Below are positions 24,401-35,151 of a stretch of 64,000 bases of DNA, one piece after another. The notes beneath the pieces are model-generated. The model was not told where the DNA came from, did no database searches, and worked only from the letters and a program-made list of their open reading frames with translations. This DNA is from Panax quinquefolius. Taxonomy: Eukaryota; Streptophyta; Magnoliopsida; Apiales; Araliaceae. How positions within the stretch are numbered: position 1 is the stretch's first letter; each line of letters starts with the position of its first letter. The DNA is taken from positions 6,736,437 to 6,800,436 of the forward strand of contig CM035160.1 in NCBI GenBank assembly GCA_020205615.1. Reading direction: 5' to 3'. The position numbers and the translations under genes were made by a program.

Positions 24401-25173
24401 CATCGGAGTGAAAAATGTCAGATAGTTTAGGGTATTGAAACATATTTAAGCCTTTTTTATTTATTTTTTCTAATGACCCACATTCAGCTATTTAAAATAA
24501 AGGAAATACAATATAACATGGGAATGCATCTAAGCCATTCATTCTTAACACTAAATCCTAACCCTCCATTCTTACCCACTATATCTTGATCCTACCCACC
24601 TTGAATTTCATAATTTCTCCATCAATAGATTACTTTATATGAAGCAATTGACCTGTCACTGAATCTGTCAAACACCAATTATCACGCTAAATGCTGTATC
24701 TAATATCAAAAAAATGTTAGAATATAGTGTAATGGATGGCAGATTACATTTCCTTTTCCTTTTTTTTTTACATTCAAGTTCCCGACATACCATCTAAATA
24801 TGAAACAAAACCCATCTAAATATGAAACAAAACCAAAAGAAAAAAGGACAGAGAACCAATGTAGTAATAAAAAAGCATGACGGAAGAAAAAAACCTAAAG
24901 GGTGAGTGATTCCAGTAGCAGCTGCAACAGACATTCCACTGGTACCAAAATGATAAACAACATTGGATGGCGAAACCCACCAATTCTGATTCTCATCGAC
25001 TCTCATTGTTGTTCCTACTTCATTCAATTCAGGCATCAATCGCAAAATTTAGTTAACAAAATGTACAAAAAAAAAAACCCAAAAGATTAGTCCTGCAAAT
25101 TTTGGTTATGAAAATGAAGAAGAGAGAGAAAACCTGAAGGGATACGTTTTCCCAAAGGCGAATCGCCATCCAT
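18474..25173 (-). CDS. Mitochondrial carrier family protein (At4g03115-like)
   Basis: Nine exons (minus): 25134-25173, 24895-25017, 21965-22026, 21640-21876, 21403-21570, 20893-20942, 20304-20436, 18742-18779, 18474-18570. All have GT-AG borders and join in phase to 315 codons plus TAA, the usual length of the family. Three carrier repeats are marked by signatures HPLDVLKVRLQ, NPFEILKVRLQ and APMDLIKTRLM (Px[DE]xx[KR]). Six inner-membrane helices are expected. The sequence resembles, from memory, the Arabidopsis carrier At4g03115 (UCP/dicarboxylate-carrier-like); the substrate is not known to me. The start ATG at 25173 gives MDGDSPLGKRIPS. Intron 2 (2.87 kb) contains retroelement debris. The first exon faces U1-C across 311 bp. 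A hAT transposon sits directly behind the stop codon, so the transcript's 3' end must come from transposon sequence. The exon 6/7 joint has a slightly unusual acceptor (GTGAAG). Confidence 0.93.
19166..19230 (+). mobile_element. tRNA-derived SINE-like fragment in carrier intron 7
   Basis: The plus strand has an A-box-like TTGGCTTGAGTGG (about 19169) and a B-box-like AGTTCAATTCC (about 19217) at tRNA-like spacing. Between them lies a degenerate anticodon-arm-like CCTCTTGCCAAGCAAAGAGG. It does not fold into an intact tRNA. The pattern is that of plant tRNA-related SINE heads; the C-rich repeat that follows is not a typical tail, so this is tentative. Confidence 0.5.
19225..19279 (+). repeat. 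(CCCCCA)n microsatellite
   Basis: C-rich repeat of CCCCCA/CCCCA units in carrier intron 7, directly after the SINE-like fragment. The opposite (transcribed) strand is a run of TGGGGG units, capable of G-quadruplex formation in the carrier pre-mRNA. Confidence 0.9.
22800..22909 (+). repeat. Direct repeat copy 1 flanking an insert in carrier intron 2
   Basis: The block around TCTAATGACCCACATTAAGC recurs at 24452-24559 with a few substitutions. The two copies enclose about 1.5 kb of unrelated sequence, as left by an insertion accompanied by a segmental duplication. Confidence 0.8.
22910..23464 (-). pseudogene. Retroelement polyprotein C-terminus relic
   Basis: The minus strand encodes VHVGPVTRARAKRFKE, then, past one stop, NGLIQEVRN. 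The GPxTRARAKR...LNGLIQE motif is familiar to me from the end of plant LTR-retrotransposon polyproteins and transposon-linked genes. No other domain is preserved. The stop at the junction and the intronic position argue for a relic rather than a gene. Confidence 0.45.
23680..24057. repeat. Two-copy tandem repeat, period about 186 bp
   Basis: The unit containing GATATTGCTAGCTATTGGAT, GGTAGATCGGAGACA and ending GAAACGGTGA occurs twice in tandem, with scattered differences. It is part of the insert in carrier intron 2. Confidence 0.8.
24452..24559 (+). repeat. Direct repeat copy 2 flanking an insert in carrier intron 2
   Basis: Partner of 22800-22909 (TCTAATGACCCACATTCAGC block). Substitutions between copies indicate that the duplication is not recent. 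Confidence 0.8.
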
Positions 25174-25484
25174 TTAGTCCAATTTCATCAGCGGATTTGT
25201 TGCTTTATTGAAAAAAGAGACTATTCAACCGTTGCATACACCAACAGCCAAACAGCAGCATCTTTAAGCTATTTTGGGATTTTATGTCATATTATTAGGT
25301 GGGGAACGATGTCGTTTCTATTGTCATTCAATCATAGTTATAATGACAATTTTATCCCTTCACTTTTGGCCGTCCTAAATTTCCCTCCTCAGTCTCTCTC
25401 TCTGTATCTAGCTTTTCTAGGGTTCTTTTCAATCGTCAATTTTTTGACAAAAAATTTGGGACATTCATTCGGTCATACTCAACG
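25174..25484. promoter_or_regulatory. Shared intergenic promoter region between carrier and U1-C genes
   Basis: Only 311 bp separate the two divergent start codons, so both 5' UTRs and core promoters must fit here. A pyrimidine-rich stretch with a (TC)n run (about 25385-25405) precedes the U1-C start, typical of a plant leader. I see no convincing TATA box for either side. Bidirectionality is inferred from geometry. Confidence 0.6.
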
Positions 25485-28141
25485 ATGCCTCGGTACGAAC
25501 AGTGTGATCTGTTATTTAGATTAGTTTATAATTATGAACCTAATTTTGAGAGTTGTTTTTTTTACTGATGTATTTCCCTTTTTGGTTGAAAATTTCAGGT
25601 ACTATTGTGATTATTGTGACACATACTTGACGCATGATTCAGTAAGTCATTCCGGCACTCAAAGTTTGTTTTTAGTTTTCATTATGTGATTGTATATAAA
25701 TTCATTGGCTGAGTGAACAAATTTTGATTCATAAAATACAAGCTATATCAGGTTGTGATAATTAACGATGAATCTGTGAAAATTTCCAGTCTAGAAGTTG
25801 AGTAGTTTCACTTTATGGTTGTTAACTGTGTTTAGTGTTGAGAGCTGACCATTTATGAGTTGAGTACCTAATTTTCCATGCAGCAAGTACCTTGGTTTAT
25901 TGTTGTAGTTGTTATTTTTGGTACAACTAAAAAACTTGAGTATCAGACCAGGTACATTTCCTCTGGATCATTCCTAATGTTGTAAAAAGTTGCTCTCTTC
26001 GTCACTGGTCTTCTCGCTGTTTCATGATATGTCTTGTCCTTTATCTTTCCGCTTTATCTTTTAATGTATATATTCCTCTTTTTATATTAGCACAATCGTG
26101 TCGTATGATCATCATTGTTAAGTTTGAAGTAATATACTACTATTACCCACATTATATAGACTCTTATGTGCTGGAGGTTAATATTTTGATTTTGACGTTG
26201 GTTTGTTGCTCTTTGTAATTTCAGCCTTCTGTTAGGAAGCAGCACAATGCGGGATACAAACATAAGGTTTTGCTTCTGTGTTTCATGTTTAAATCATCAT
26301 GTCATACTGAGGTTTCTTATGTGCTTACTCTGTGCAGGCAAATGTGCGAGATTATTACTTGCAATATGAGGCACAACAAAACCAAATTCTGATTGACCAA
26401 AGGGTTAAGGCACATCTTGGGCAAACTGCCGCCTACCAGCAAGTTGGTGCATCGTACAACCAGATGAGACCTCGTCTTCCTGTTTTTCCTACTCCGATGA
26501 TGCCGCTGATGCGTGGGAACATGCAGTTGCCTGTAAATTCACCATTACTCCCTGGAATGAGGCCTCCAGTTTTTCCTAGACCAGGTAAATTAGAACCATT
26601 TATTTATGAAGATATCTAAATGTCACTTATGTGGTGTTTTTATCGCAAATATTGGTGGTTGTAGTGATTTGTGTATATGCATCTTCTTATGAGGAACGTT
26701 AAGATCAAATATGTTCTCGATAAAGAATGGCATGAATTATTGGTGCTTGACTGCCTGTCATTTGTGGGTCAGCCAAATAATCTGACTTGGGGGTTCGTCA
26801 ACCCCTGGTTAGACCCAGTTACTAATTGGTCTCACATGTAAATGCTCATGTCCTGGATCATAATTGGATGTGATGTGTGGAATAAACACTAAAAATTAAT
26901 TTAGGTACTATAACCTATTTATGTATTTAGGCATTAGTTAAGATAGTGATCAGCGTGTAGTCTTATTTATGCCGCAAGAGAGGTAGATGAATTCATTGTG
27001 TGCATACCAGTCTGAATATTAATTTAGGGATCAGTTGTCAGTTAACAGTCGGTTATAAGTCTATGTTTGTACAGGCCCCATTTATGGATTCTCTTCTTTT
27101 GCCCATAGGATAAACCTAGCATGGCTTGTCTGAGTTGTTGAGTAGAGTTCTTTTGAGATCTATGTCACCATTTGAAGACATGATATGAAGTGTTAAAGAT
27201 TTTAATAGTCCCTCCGCCATAAAAAATTAGCAGTACGCTTTAGTTGACCCTTTCCCCCCCCCTCCCCCTCCCCCCCTCTTAATTTTGAAGGTTTACATAT
27301 GACTCACTAGGACATCTTTTTTTTCCCTTAAGGTTTAATATTGGAAAAAGATCATCTAAAGATTGATATTTATGTGTCAACTACAAACCTTATTATTCGG
27401 AGGGTAAAAAGGGCAATATAAGTAGTACTCTTTCTTTAAAACATAGGGAGTGAACCAAGTGGTATATTCTTATTAACTTAGATTTTTTTTTCCTGTTGAA
27501 TTTGGGATTGTTAACAATTGCCAGAATATTCTAGTAAATGATAATCAAGAATCTTACTGTAATCCTATCGAGTTTTTTGCTTTCTGTTGAATTGAGTTCA
27601 TTAATAGATAATACTGTGCTCTTAGAATGATATATATTGGAAAAATATTAGCAGGAAGTATAATACTCAAAATTCTTATTTTTCCAATTGAAATTTTAGT
27701 TGTACTACTTAAGATATATAGTTTAAATGGTTCATGCATTTTCTTAATACCCCTACTAAAGCTAAATCAGAGGTCCGACTCTGTCTATGACTATTATGGT
27801 GAAGTATTAGGTGTCAACGTCATGGACACGTGGTTTTATAATCCTACTGATACTGTGCTTGTTTTTTGTGATTGTTGGGGACAGGTTATGTCTCTGCCCC
27901 GGGCATGCCCCCAATGGCAGCGCCACCTGGTGTACCTTCCTTGCTTGGTCAAGTTAATGGTCAAATGCCCATGGCGATGAATCCCCCACCAATGGTTCCT
28001 GGGAGCACACCTGCTTCTAGTGGTGCCCCTCCAATGTTTACACCAGCTATGTATCAAGCCATTCCATCAGCACCAACAACTGGAGGTTTAGATAGTTCCA
28101 ATACGAATACCCAAACACAAACTTCTGAGGTTAATCATTAG
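25485..28141 (+). CDS. U1 small nuclear ribonucleoprotein C (U1-C)
   Basis: Exons 25485-25492, 25599-25641, 26225-26266, 26338-26584 and 27885-28141 join in phase to 198 codons. The protein starts MPRYYCDYCDTYLTHD and has the zf-U1 C2H2 finger with Cys6, Cys9, His24 and His30, the spacing conserved from yeast to humans. After the finger come ANVRDYYLQYE and a long Met/Pro/Gly-rich tail (PPMAAPPG, NPPPMVPG), as in plant U1-C of about 200 residues. U1-C stabilises pairing of U1 snRNA with the 5' splice site in the nucleus. The first coding exon is only 8 nt; the start is fixed because MPRYYC is invariant in the family. From memory, Arabidopsis At4g03120 is the counterpart in the same gene order. 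Confidence 0.95.
27207..27451. mobile_element. Possible degenerate Stowaway-like MITE in U1-C intron 4
   Basis: The left border TAGTCCCTCCGCCATAAAAA resembles the CTCCCTCCGT ends of Stowaway elements. The right border AAACATAGGGAGTGA is a weak inverse match. A C-rich tract follows the left end. No intact target duplication is visible. Confidence 0.35.
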
Positions 28142-28927
28142 TCTGGTGATAGTGTTGGTTTTGTTCATCACTATGATTTGCACGGGATGTCAAAAGTTGG
28201 TCTGAGAATTTTGGACGTATGGAAAGAAAGGAAATTGGTGCATCTTGGGTAGCATTTGTTTCTTGTGATGAAGAGGAAGTTTATGAATAGATTATGGAAT
28301 TTGGTGGTGCAATTCAAAAGCCTAACAATTTTATTTAGTTATTATCCATTCACTTATCTTTGAGTGGAGATCAAACTTATTTTGCATTTTAGTTTCATAC
28401 TCTCAGGCTCATAGCTCATAGAATTGTAATCAATTGATGCTAGTGCTAGTATGTTGAATTTGTTCTTATTTTGAATATCTTGTTCTGGTTACTTCCTGTA
28501 TGTAAAATTCAGCATTATGCAATCTGGTTGCAACTTGTTTGTCATATTGGGGTAAAAAGTTAGAAAGAGAGCGAGGCTGGCTTCTTTTGAACTGGCATTA
28601 AATGATACTTTTACTGTTTACCAAATCCCCAAAATAGCAATTCAACAGAAGTTTTTAGCCAAAATAAATGTTAGCATGTTACCATTTACCTTTTAGTGTA
28701 TCATTCTTTTTTTTGGGGGTACAATGGAGACCAAAAGGCCCAAGTATTAGAATAATACTATGTGCAGAAACTCTATACAAAAAATTGTCCACAAAGAGTA
28801 TAACTCATGTATTGTTTTAGGATGAAAATATATAAAACATCTAATTGTAGGTTCTACTTCTTATTTTATTTTATTTTTTTTATATTGTTTGTTCATGTGT
28901 ATAGTTTGTGTCTTAGTAATGTTCCTA
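28142..28927. other. U1-C 3' region
   Basis: Holds the presumed 3' UTR of U1-C (AATTGTAATCAA-type T/A-rich end signals near 28425-28440), then AT-rich spacer with no recognisable gene. Confidence 0.5.
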
Positions 28928-29087
28928 GGCTATGTTTGTTTGTAAGGATTATACTTGGGATATGATTATTAATTTCAAATGTATTGTTTGTTTTCAAATT
29001 TAGTTAAGGATTATAAAATAACTTAATAGTCTTTATTAGATTATAATTATAATCTTGAAATTATAATCGTTACAAACAAAAATAGCC
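28928..29087. mobile_element. Tourist-like MITE, 160 bp
   Basis: Terminal inverted repeats GGCTATGTTTGTTTGTAAGG / GGCTATTTTTGTTTGTAACG extend for about 26 bp, and cta flanks both sides (28925-28927, 29088-29090). The GGC...TTTGTTTG end and 3-bp duplication fit PIF/Harbinger (Tourist) elements, although CTA is an atypical target. Confidence 0.8.
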
Positions 29088-29369
29088 CTAGTATTAATAT
29101 TCAAATTAGTACAATCAGCGGCGGAGTTGGGTAGGAGGATCCATATTACAGTGCATCATTCATTCACTATTTTGAAATGCTAAATTCATTAGAGATCTTT
29201 AATTCCACGTCAATCCGAATTTAAAAAATAATTCTTATATAAAGGGAGTAATTAGAGGGAGGAAGAGGGATGGTTTCATAATGTAAATTGAACGCTTCTA
29301 TTGGGATAGGGGAAGATACTATTTTTTACTAAGCATTGTTACATTCTCAGAAGATGCATACACCATTAA

Positions 29370-29441
29370 GGGCATTTGGTCTAGTGGTATGATTCTCGCT
29401 TAGGGTGCGAGAGGTCCCGAGTTCAATTCTCGGAATGCCCC
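29370..29441 (+). tRNA. tRNA-Pro(AGG)
   Basis: 72 nt with a 7-bp acceptor stem (GGGCATT/AATGCCC), D arm, anticodon stem CTCGC/GCGAG with loop TTAGGGT (anticodon AGG), and T arm containing GGTCCCGAGTTCAATTCTCGG. Internal A box (TGGTCTAGTGGTA) and B box (GAGTTCAATTC) are present. No intron and no encoded CCA, as usual for nuclear plant tRNA genes. A T-run (from 29447) follows as RNA polymerase III terminator. Confidence 0.95.
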
Positions 29442-29446
29442 TTCTA

Positions 29447-29457
29447 TTTTTTTTTTT
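29447..29457 (+). terminator. Pol III terminator of tRNA-Pro(AGG)
   Basis: An oligo-T run begins six bases beyond the tRNA 3' end, the usual RNA polymerase III stop signal. Confidence 0.8.
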
Positions 29458-29847
29458 AATTTCCCACCCCCCATCTCCCATCTTCCATCTTCCATCTTCC
29501 ATCTTTTCTCAAAATCTTACTCATGTTGTTTTAATAATGATTAGTGAGTTCCTTCAACATTAAAAGATTAATGAAAATGAGATTTTTACTATTTTTTGTT
29601 TAGTTTTTATAATATAAATTTACATAAGACAAAACTTTGTAACTCTAATTTTAATATTCAAAATTATTAATAAGTGAAATTATAACACTTTTTTATTTTT
29701 AAAATACTAAAACTTATCTTTTTTAAATTTAGTGTACGGAACACTAAGAAGTTGGACTAGGAGAAAATGAAATCAAAACAAGAAGATAATTCCTAATTTG
29801 TTTCTTAAATAAAATAAAAGGTAAATTAAACTAGAGCAAAATTGGGA

Positions 29848-29919
29848 GGGGCATTCCGAGAATCGAACTCGGAACCTCTCGCACCCAAAGCGAGAATCAT
29901 ACCACTAAACCAAATGCCC
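29848..29919 (-). tRNA. tRNA-Pro(TGG)
   Basis: 72 nt on the minus strand, nearly identical to the AGG gene in the acceptor, D and T arms, with anticodon loop TTTGGGT (anticodon TGG). The T loop reads GTTCGATTC. The two proline tRNAs converge, 406 bp apart, with unrelated spacer. A TTTT (29838-29841, read on minus) just downstream can terminate transcription. Confidence 0.95.
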
Positions 29920-30098
29920 ACATGAATAACTATTTAATTAATAACTATAAATACCAAAAACAAAATAAATAAAAAATGCAGTTAAAGTTTGAGTTGAACT
30001 CTTCTGCTTGGTGTCCAACTCCAACCAGTGATAAGTAGTAGTACCAAACAGTGATTTCGTTATTCCACACTTTTGGTTTAATCTCCTCCTTCCACAAG

Positions 30099-30663
30099 AT
30101 GCTGCCGCCTTCACCAAAACGTCAACGGTATTCTTTTAATATTATTTTAATCATCATGCAAATTAATAATTAATGTCCACATTGATTTTTTCTTGGAGAT
30201 TTTACTTTCATATTTGTTGTTAAACTCAATTTATGATTTGTTTTCAAACCCTATGATCGATGTTAATCCCTTTATATTTACAAAAACTTGCGATATAGGA
30301 GTCAAAAAATTGTGTAAAAAAATCGGTTAATTGATCCGCCCATATATATATATATATATATATATATTCTTTTTTTTCATGTGATTTGTTTCGGAATATT
30401 ATCGCAATCTATATAGAGACAATACCATGCATGTTTGATTTTCCAATCATAGAAAAATAATAATTGTACCTATGGCAAAGCTTACACTCCCTCTGTTACA
30501 GACCGTGTCACTCCCTTTATTTAGATCAATGGATTGGTTAGTGTATGGTTGGATGTGTCCCGCGCTTTCTAAGACCGTATTTAACAGTGTAGATTTATCC
30601 CAAACTTTGATTTTACCAGGATGATTTATTGAGTGTGCGGAAAATTCAAAATTATTTGTATTT

Positions 30664-30707
<44 letters not shown>

Positions 30708-32171
30708 TTATCTTTTGAAGTGTGGCGGCCTTACTTTTCAATTTTTAATATCTTTCAAGTTTGAATAAGGCACAAACTAGTTTTGTTATTTTCATGAGTT
30801 TTTTATTCAGTGGATATATGCGGTCTGTTATATGCCGTATTTTTAGAGACTTGCACACTAAAGAATGCCGTGGCTGACGGCCGGAACAGCTGGGAAACTC
30901 CACCGGGGTTAGAATCAAATCAGTACATGATCTTTAAGGCATTTAACTGATGAGGACCAATTGGAGTACTTTACTTAAGATAGATCAGTCCCTTTGGGCT
31001 TCTAGTTGAGCTATATATGTTTGTATAAAACATTTGAGTTTTGTTTATTGGGTCCTAGTTTAGTAAAACCATATTTTAATACGGTGATAGTTGTATACTT
31101 GGATTCCCAAATATGCATTTAGGGTTATGTTGTACAGTCTTGCAATGCATATTAGGGTATGTATATTGCCCAAGCATAAATTAGCATGTTTACTTTCAGA
31201 ACATTTTTTTCACAGTTATGGATCTGTTTTGCAGCATTCTCACAACGACAAGATCATGGTCTAATGCTCCTAGTGACCTTATGTCATCAATTGCCAACGG
31301 TTTAGGCCTTATAGATTTTCTCAGTTTTCGCTCCGTCTGTAAAGACTGGCACTCGGCTTCTCCCACATCATCAGCTGAGATTAAGTCCCACCCTTGGTTA
31401 TTACTCTGCAATGAAGGTTCAACAAATTGCATCTTGTACGATGTGACACAGAAAAATAAGTACAATATCAACCTCCCTGAATTACAAGGAACAATTTGCC
31501 TTGCATCAGATCAAGGCTGGCTACTTTTATCCCGTGGAAGTTCAATTTTCTTTTTCTGCCCCTTTTCTAGATCAAAAATCGACCTCCCTGAATACCCCCA
31601 CACCAAACTTGTAGACCATGTTGCTGCATTTTCATCCCCTCCAACTTGTCAAGACTGCGTAGTTTCAATCGTTAACCGTTGTGATGAAAAAAGGTTGGAG
31701 CTAAATGTGATTCATCGCGGAGAAAATACATGGACTACACATACTTGTAATCGTCGTGATGGTGAAGATAGCATAGGTGCCATAACATGTGGTACTTACT
31801 GTGAACATGAACAAGTTTTCTATTTTGTGGACAAGAAGGTTATGGCACTGATTACATTTTCACCAAAGAATGATAAAGTCAACCCTTACAACGTTGTGAA
31901 AAATAATGACGACCCTAATACTGATCGCATGCCATTTGTGTCAAGGAAGCACTATTTCTTGGACGCTGGCATGAAACTTTTGTTGAAGTTGGAGGGAAAT
32001 GTTGCAGTTTCTACTTGTGGGACGATGATACGTAGAGAGAAAGTTGGCATTTTTATTCATAATGAAGATACAAAGGCAGTTTCAGAAGGATCTAAGACCT
32101 GTCATATGAGAGGAATATGGATTCATCCGAGATTTCTTCAAGTTCCTGCAAGTCAAGGCTGGTCTATTTAA
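30099..32171 (+). CDS. F-box protein with DUF295 (KIB1-like) domain
   Basis: Two exons, 30099-30127 and 31235-32171, join in phase (CG|C) to 321 codons; the start MLPPSPKRQR comes from the small first exon. Residues about 15-55 form a short F-box (SNAPSDLMSSIANGL...FLSFRSVCKDWHSA). The rest is the beta-rich DUF295 region of plant F-box proteins: HPWLLL, YDVTQKN, SDQGWLLLSRG, NPFS-like CPFSRSKIDLP, and a C-terminal YFLD...LLLKLEG. F-box proteins recruit substrates to SCF ubiquitin ligases; the substrate here is unknown. An alternative start at 31218, within the intron as modelled, would give a 317-residue protein in the same frame, but it lacks the N-terminal basic stretch and needs no splicing. 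I favour the spliced form because donor, acceptor and phase all fit. Confidence 0.85.
30342..30368. repeat. (TA)n microsatellite in F-box gene intron
   Basis: Uninterrupted TA dinucleotide run. A second one lies in the same intron at 30670-30705. Confidence 0.95.
30670..30705. repeat. (TA)n microsatellite in F-box gene intron
   Basis: Uninterrupted TA dinucleotide run of about 18 units. Confidence 0.95.
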
Positions 32172-32405
32172 GGGTTTTCATTTGATTCTGAATTCATCAA
32201 GTTATTTACTTTGAGAAGGTGGGTTTTTTTTTTAACAGTGTTATTTAAGAGTACATGTATATATTAGAGTAGATATTGAATTGTAGTACTACAATTTGAT
32301 ATTGAACTGTTAGAGATTATTAGTTTTAATTAGACTTTGTTTTCTTTATTGAATTGTTGAGATTAATTTGGGGTTTGTATGTTGATGGGTGGGAGTAATT
32401 CCCCA

Positions 32406-32445
<40 letters not shown>

Positions 32446-33095
32446 CATATTTTCTTTAAACTCCAAAGATTTTGATTTTGATTTCTGATGGGCAAGAGAA
32501 TATATTTACTCATTAGCTAAAACTCAACTTTTAGGCTTTTTATTAATGTGCATGTTTAACTCACGGTACATTGTGTTCATTTAACCCATCCATCACCTAA
32601 ATCTAGTCGAGCTTATATTTAAAAGAAATAACAAAAGAACTTATGAATAGATATATTTCCAAAATAAATAAATTAGTTAAAAGCAATTAAATTAGGATAG
32701 ATGGAATAATCTTATAAGTGGAAATTATAAGATTATATTTCTCATGTTTTTTTCCCAACAAATGAAAATTATATTTCTCATATTTTTTTTAAAAAAATAG
32801 TAAAACATAATACTGGTGAGTTTATTTTTGTAGGACTGAAATTAAACTTCATATCTTTAATACTCCATGAGTCATAATACAATCCAAGAATTGTAAAGGC
32901 ACCTTCTTTTCTAACAGTAGTAGTAGTATTTGGTTAGGCCCCCAACTTAACATGCCATTTGTCTATTTTAAGCTCTCGAGTATCTTCTGTCTCTAGTCTT
33001 TCGCCTTTGTGCTGCTTCTATTTATTTATACAACTGCTCCAAGAAGCCAGCCTCTCTCTCTAAACCAAATAAACAACAATCCTCCCTGCGGAAAG
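32172..33095. other. Intergenic stretch with (CAGC)n microsatellite
   Basis: 3' flank of the F-box gene and 5' flank of the SDR gene. It contains a tetranucleotide (CAGC)n tract at 32407-32443. The rest is AT-rich and no gene is seen. Confidence 0.7.
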
Positions 33096-33148
33096 ATGCT
33101 CAAGAATATATCAAGGTCAGTCTCTATTTCTTTTTTGTGTTTACCATT

Positions 33149-33186
<38 letters not shown>

Positions 33187-35151
33187 GGAATGAACAAGGC
33201 AATTGGAAATCTGAGTCCATCCCCAATCCCCAAGTTGCTTCTTTCTCTCGGGTCTTTGAATTTAAAAGAGGTCAAAATCATGAATCAGTTCATTAGCCTT
33301 GCCATATAAGGGCTTGTATTTTCTCTGTTGCATAATTTGTTAATTACAGTACAAAGCTTTATATATAATAGTTCAATTTCTATTGCAAATCTAACCGCAG
33401 AAGCATTTTCATTTCAAGAGCTTTGATTGCCGAAAGCTTCAACAGACAGTTCTCTACACAAAGGTCTGTTGCATATATAAACCTCTCACTCAATATCTGT
33501 TTGTGTGCGTGTGTCTATCATTTCGTATAATTTGACTATGTAGAATTTTATAATGATAATGAGATATGAAGTTAAAAGTTTTGCTGATATATGCATGTGT
33601 AGCCAATTGAAATGTGGTGTATCATTGTTCATATAAATTCAATACATATTAGCTTGCGACGACTTATTTTAAAATGACTTAAAGTTAAAAGTCGATTTAT
33701 AAGTTATTTTAAGTTGTGACTTATAAATAAAAGCGTTCGATATCAATTTGATTTATAAGTCTAAAATTAAGTTAAAACAAGTTATGAATGTGTTCTCATA
33801 ATGACTTATAAGTTAAAATTAAATGTAAAGATTACTAAAAAGAACATTAATAAAAAGAGGGGTTACTTATTTTTTTAGACTTAAAGATCAACTTATAAGT
33901 AGAAAAATAAGTTATTGTCAAACAGGAGAATAGTGGCAAATGAACAGGCTCTAACAACCATGATTAGAAGTTGTTTATAGTATAATGAGATTTGGCACAT
34001 TCAAATTTTGGGAAAGATGGATTTTATATTTCTCAAATCATCCATTCCATGCTATGATGGCTTAGTGCCGAGTTTTAATTATACTTCTGCAACTTATTGT
34101 TTATACTTCATAGAATATCACCTGGCATTCTTTTGTAAATTAGAACAACTTTTACTGAAAATTATACCTATTTTGACCAAAAAGAAATGAACTTTAGTTG
34201 GATGCCTGCCTCCTGTATCACTCTGTTGCAATTAGTAGTGATTTGTTTTTTGCCAATCGTTGGTGGTGATTTTGAAATGTAATCTGAGATGCACATCAAG
34301 GATATACTCTTTTTGTGATTGAGCTTCGACCATCTCTTTGTTTACAAAGCAAACTAGAAGGCAAGGTAGCTTTGATCACTGGAGCAGCAAGTGGCATTGG
34401 AAAAGAAACTGCAACCAAGTTTATATCTCACGGTGCCAAAGTTGTGATCGCCGATATCCAGCACCAACTCGGCCAGGCCGTAGCAACAGAACTTGGACCA
34501 AATGCCACATTCATTCCCTGCAATGTTACTATAGAGTCCGACATCTCTAGTGCAGTCGATTACACCGTCTCCAAACATGGTCAACTAGACATTATGTACA
34601 ACAATGCAGGTGTTGCATGCCATACCCACCCAAGCATAATTGACCTAGACCTCGAGACATTTGACCAAGTCCTGGCGATCAACGTCAGAGGGGTTGTGGC
34701 AGGGATCAAGCATGCGTCACGTGTGATGATCCCACGTCAAAGTGGTTCCATTCTTTGCACTGCAAGTGTCACGGGAATAATGGGTGGTCTAGCGCAACAT
34801 ACATATTCAGTATCAAAGTCTTCAATTATAGGGATGGTGAAATCTGTGGCAGCAGAGCTATGCAGATATGGGATTCGGATCAATTGTATATCGCCTTTTG
34901 CAATTCCAACTCCATTTTCCATGGATGATATGAGGCAGTTCTTTCCAGGGGTTGATGCACAAAAGCTTATTGACATGATACATAATGCAGGTTCACTAAA
35001 GGGTGCAAAATGTGAACCCAGTGATGTAGCAAATGCTGCAGTTTATCTAGCATCTGATGAGGCCAAGTATGTTAGTGGGCATAATCTGGTGGTGGATGGT
35101 GGTTTTACATCCATGAAGAGTTTAGAGTTTCCTGCACCAGATCAAGTGTAA
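33096..35151 (+). CDS. Short-chain dehydrogenase/reductase (classical SDR), putatively organelle-targeted
   Basis: Exons 33096-33115, 33401-33463 and 34350-35151 join in phase to 294 codons. Residues 1-27 (MLKNISRSIFISRALIAESF...) are basic, Ser-rich and free of acids except one Glu, like a mitochondrial presequence. The Rossmann fold follows: TGAASGIG at 38-45 binds the cofactor, Asp63 (VVIAD) favours NAD(H), NNAG at 112-115, and the catalytic Ser167, Tyr180 and Lys184 (TYSVSK) are all present. The C-terminus holds YVSGHNLVVDGGFT. The sequence belongs with plant SDR110C-type enzymes (secoisolariciresinol dehydrogenase, momilactone A synthase, ABA2 relatives); the substrate cannot be told. 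From memory, At4g03140 is the Arabidopsis neighbour of U1-C and is such an SDR. It converges with the ARF gene, 425 bp away. Confidence 0.92.
33154..33185. repeat. (TA)n microsatellite in SDR intron 1
   Basis: TA dinucleotide run beginning 38 bp after the donor site of the first SDR intron. Confidence 0.95.

Noticed and set aside
29115..29150. CAGCGGCGGAGTTGGG resembling a hAT terminus
   Set aside because: No partner end or 8-bp duplication found nearby.
31196..31471. Minus-strand open frame opposite the F-box gene
   Set aside because: Antisense shadow of the F-box/DUF295 coding sequence.
33640..33930. Possible MITE in SDR intron 2 (repeated ACTTATAAGT motifs, end TTGTCAAACAGG)
   Set aside because: Ends and target duplication could not be defined; the ACTTATAA repeats suggest a transposon relic but not strongly enough to list.
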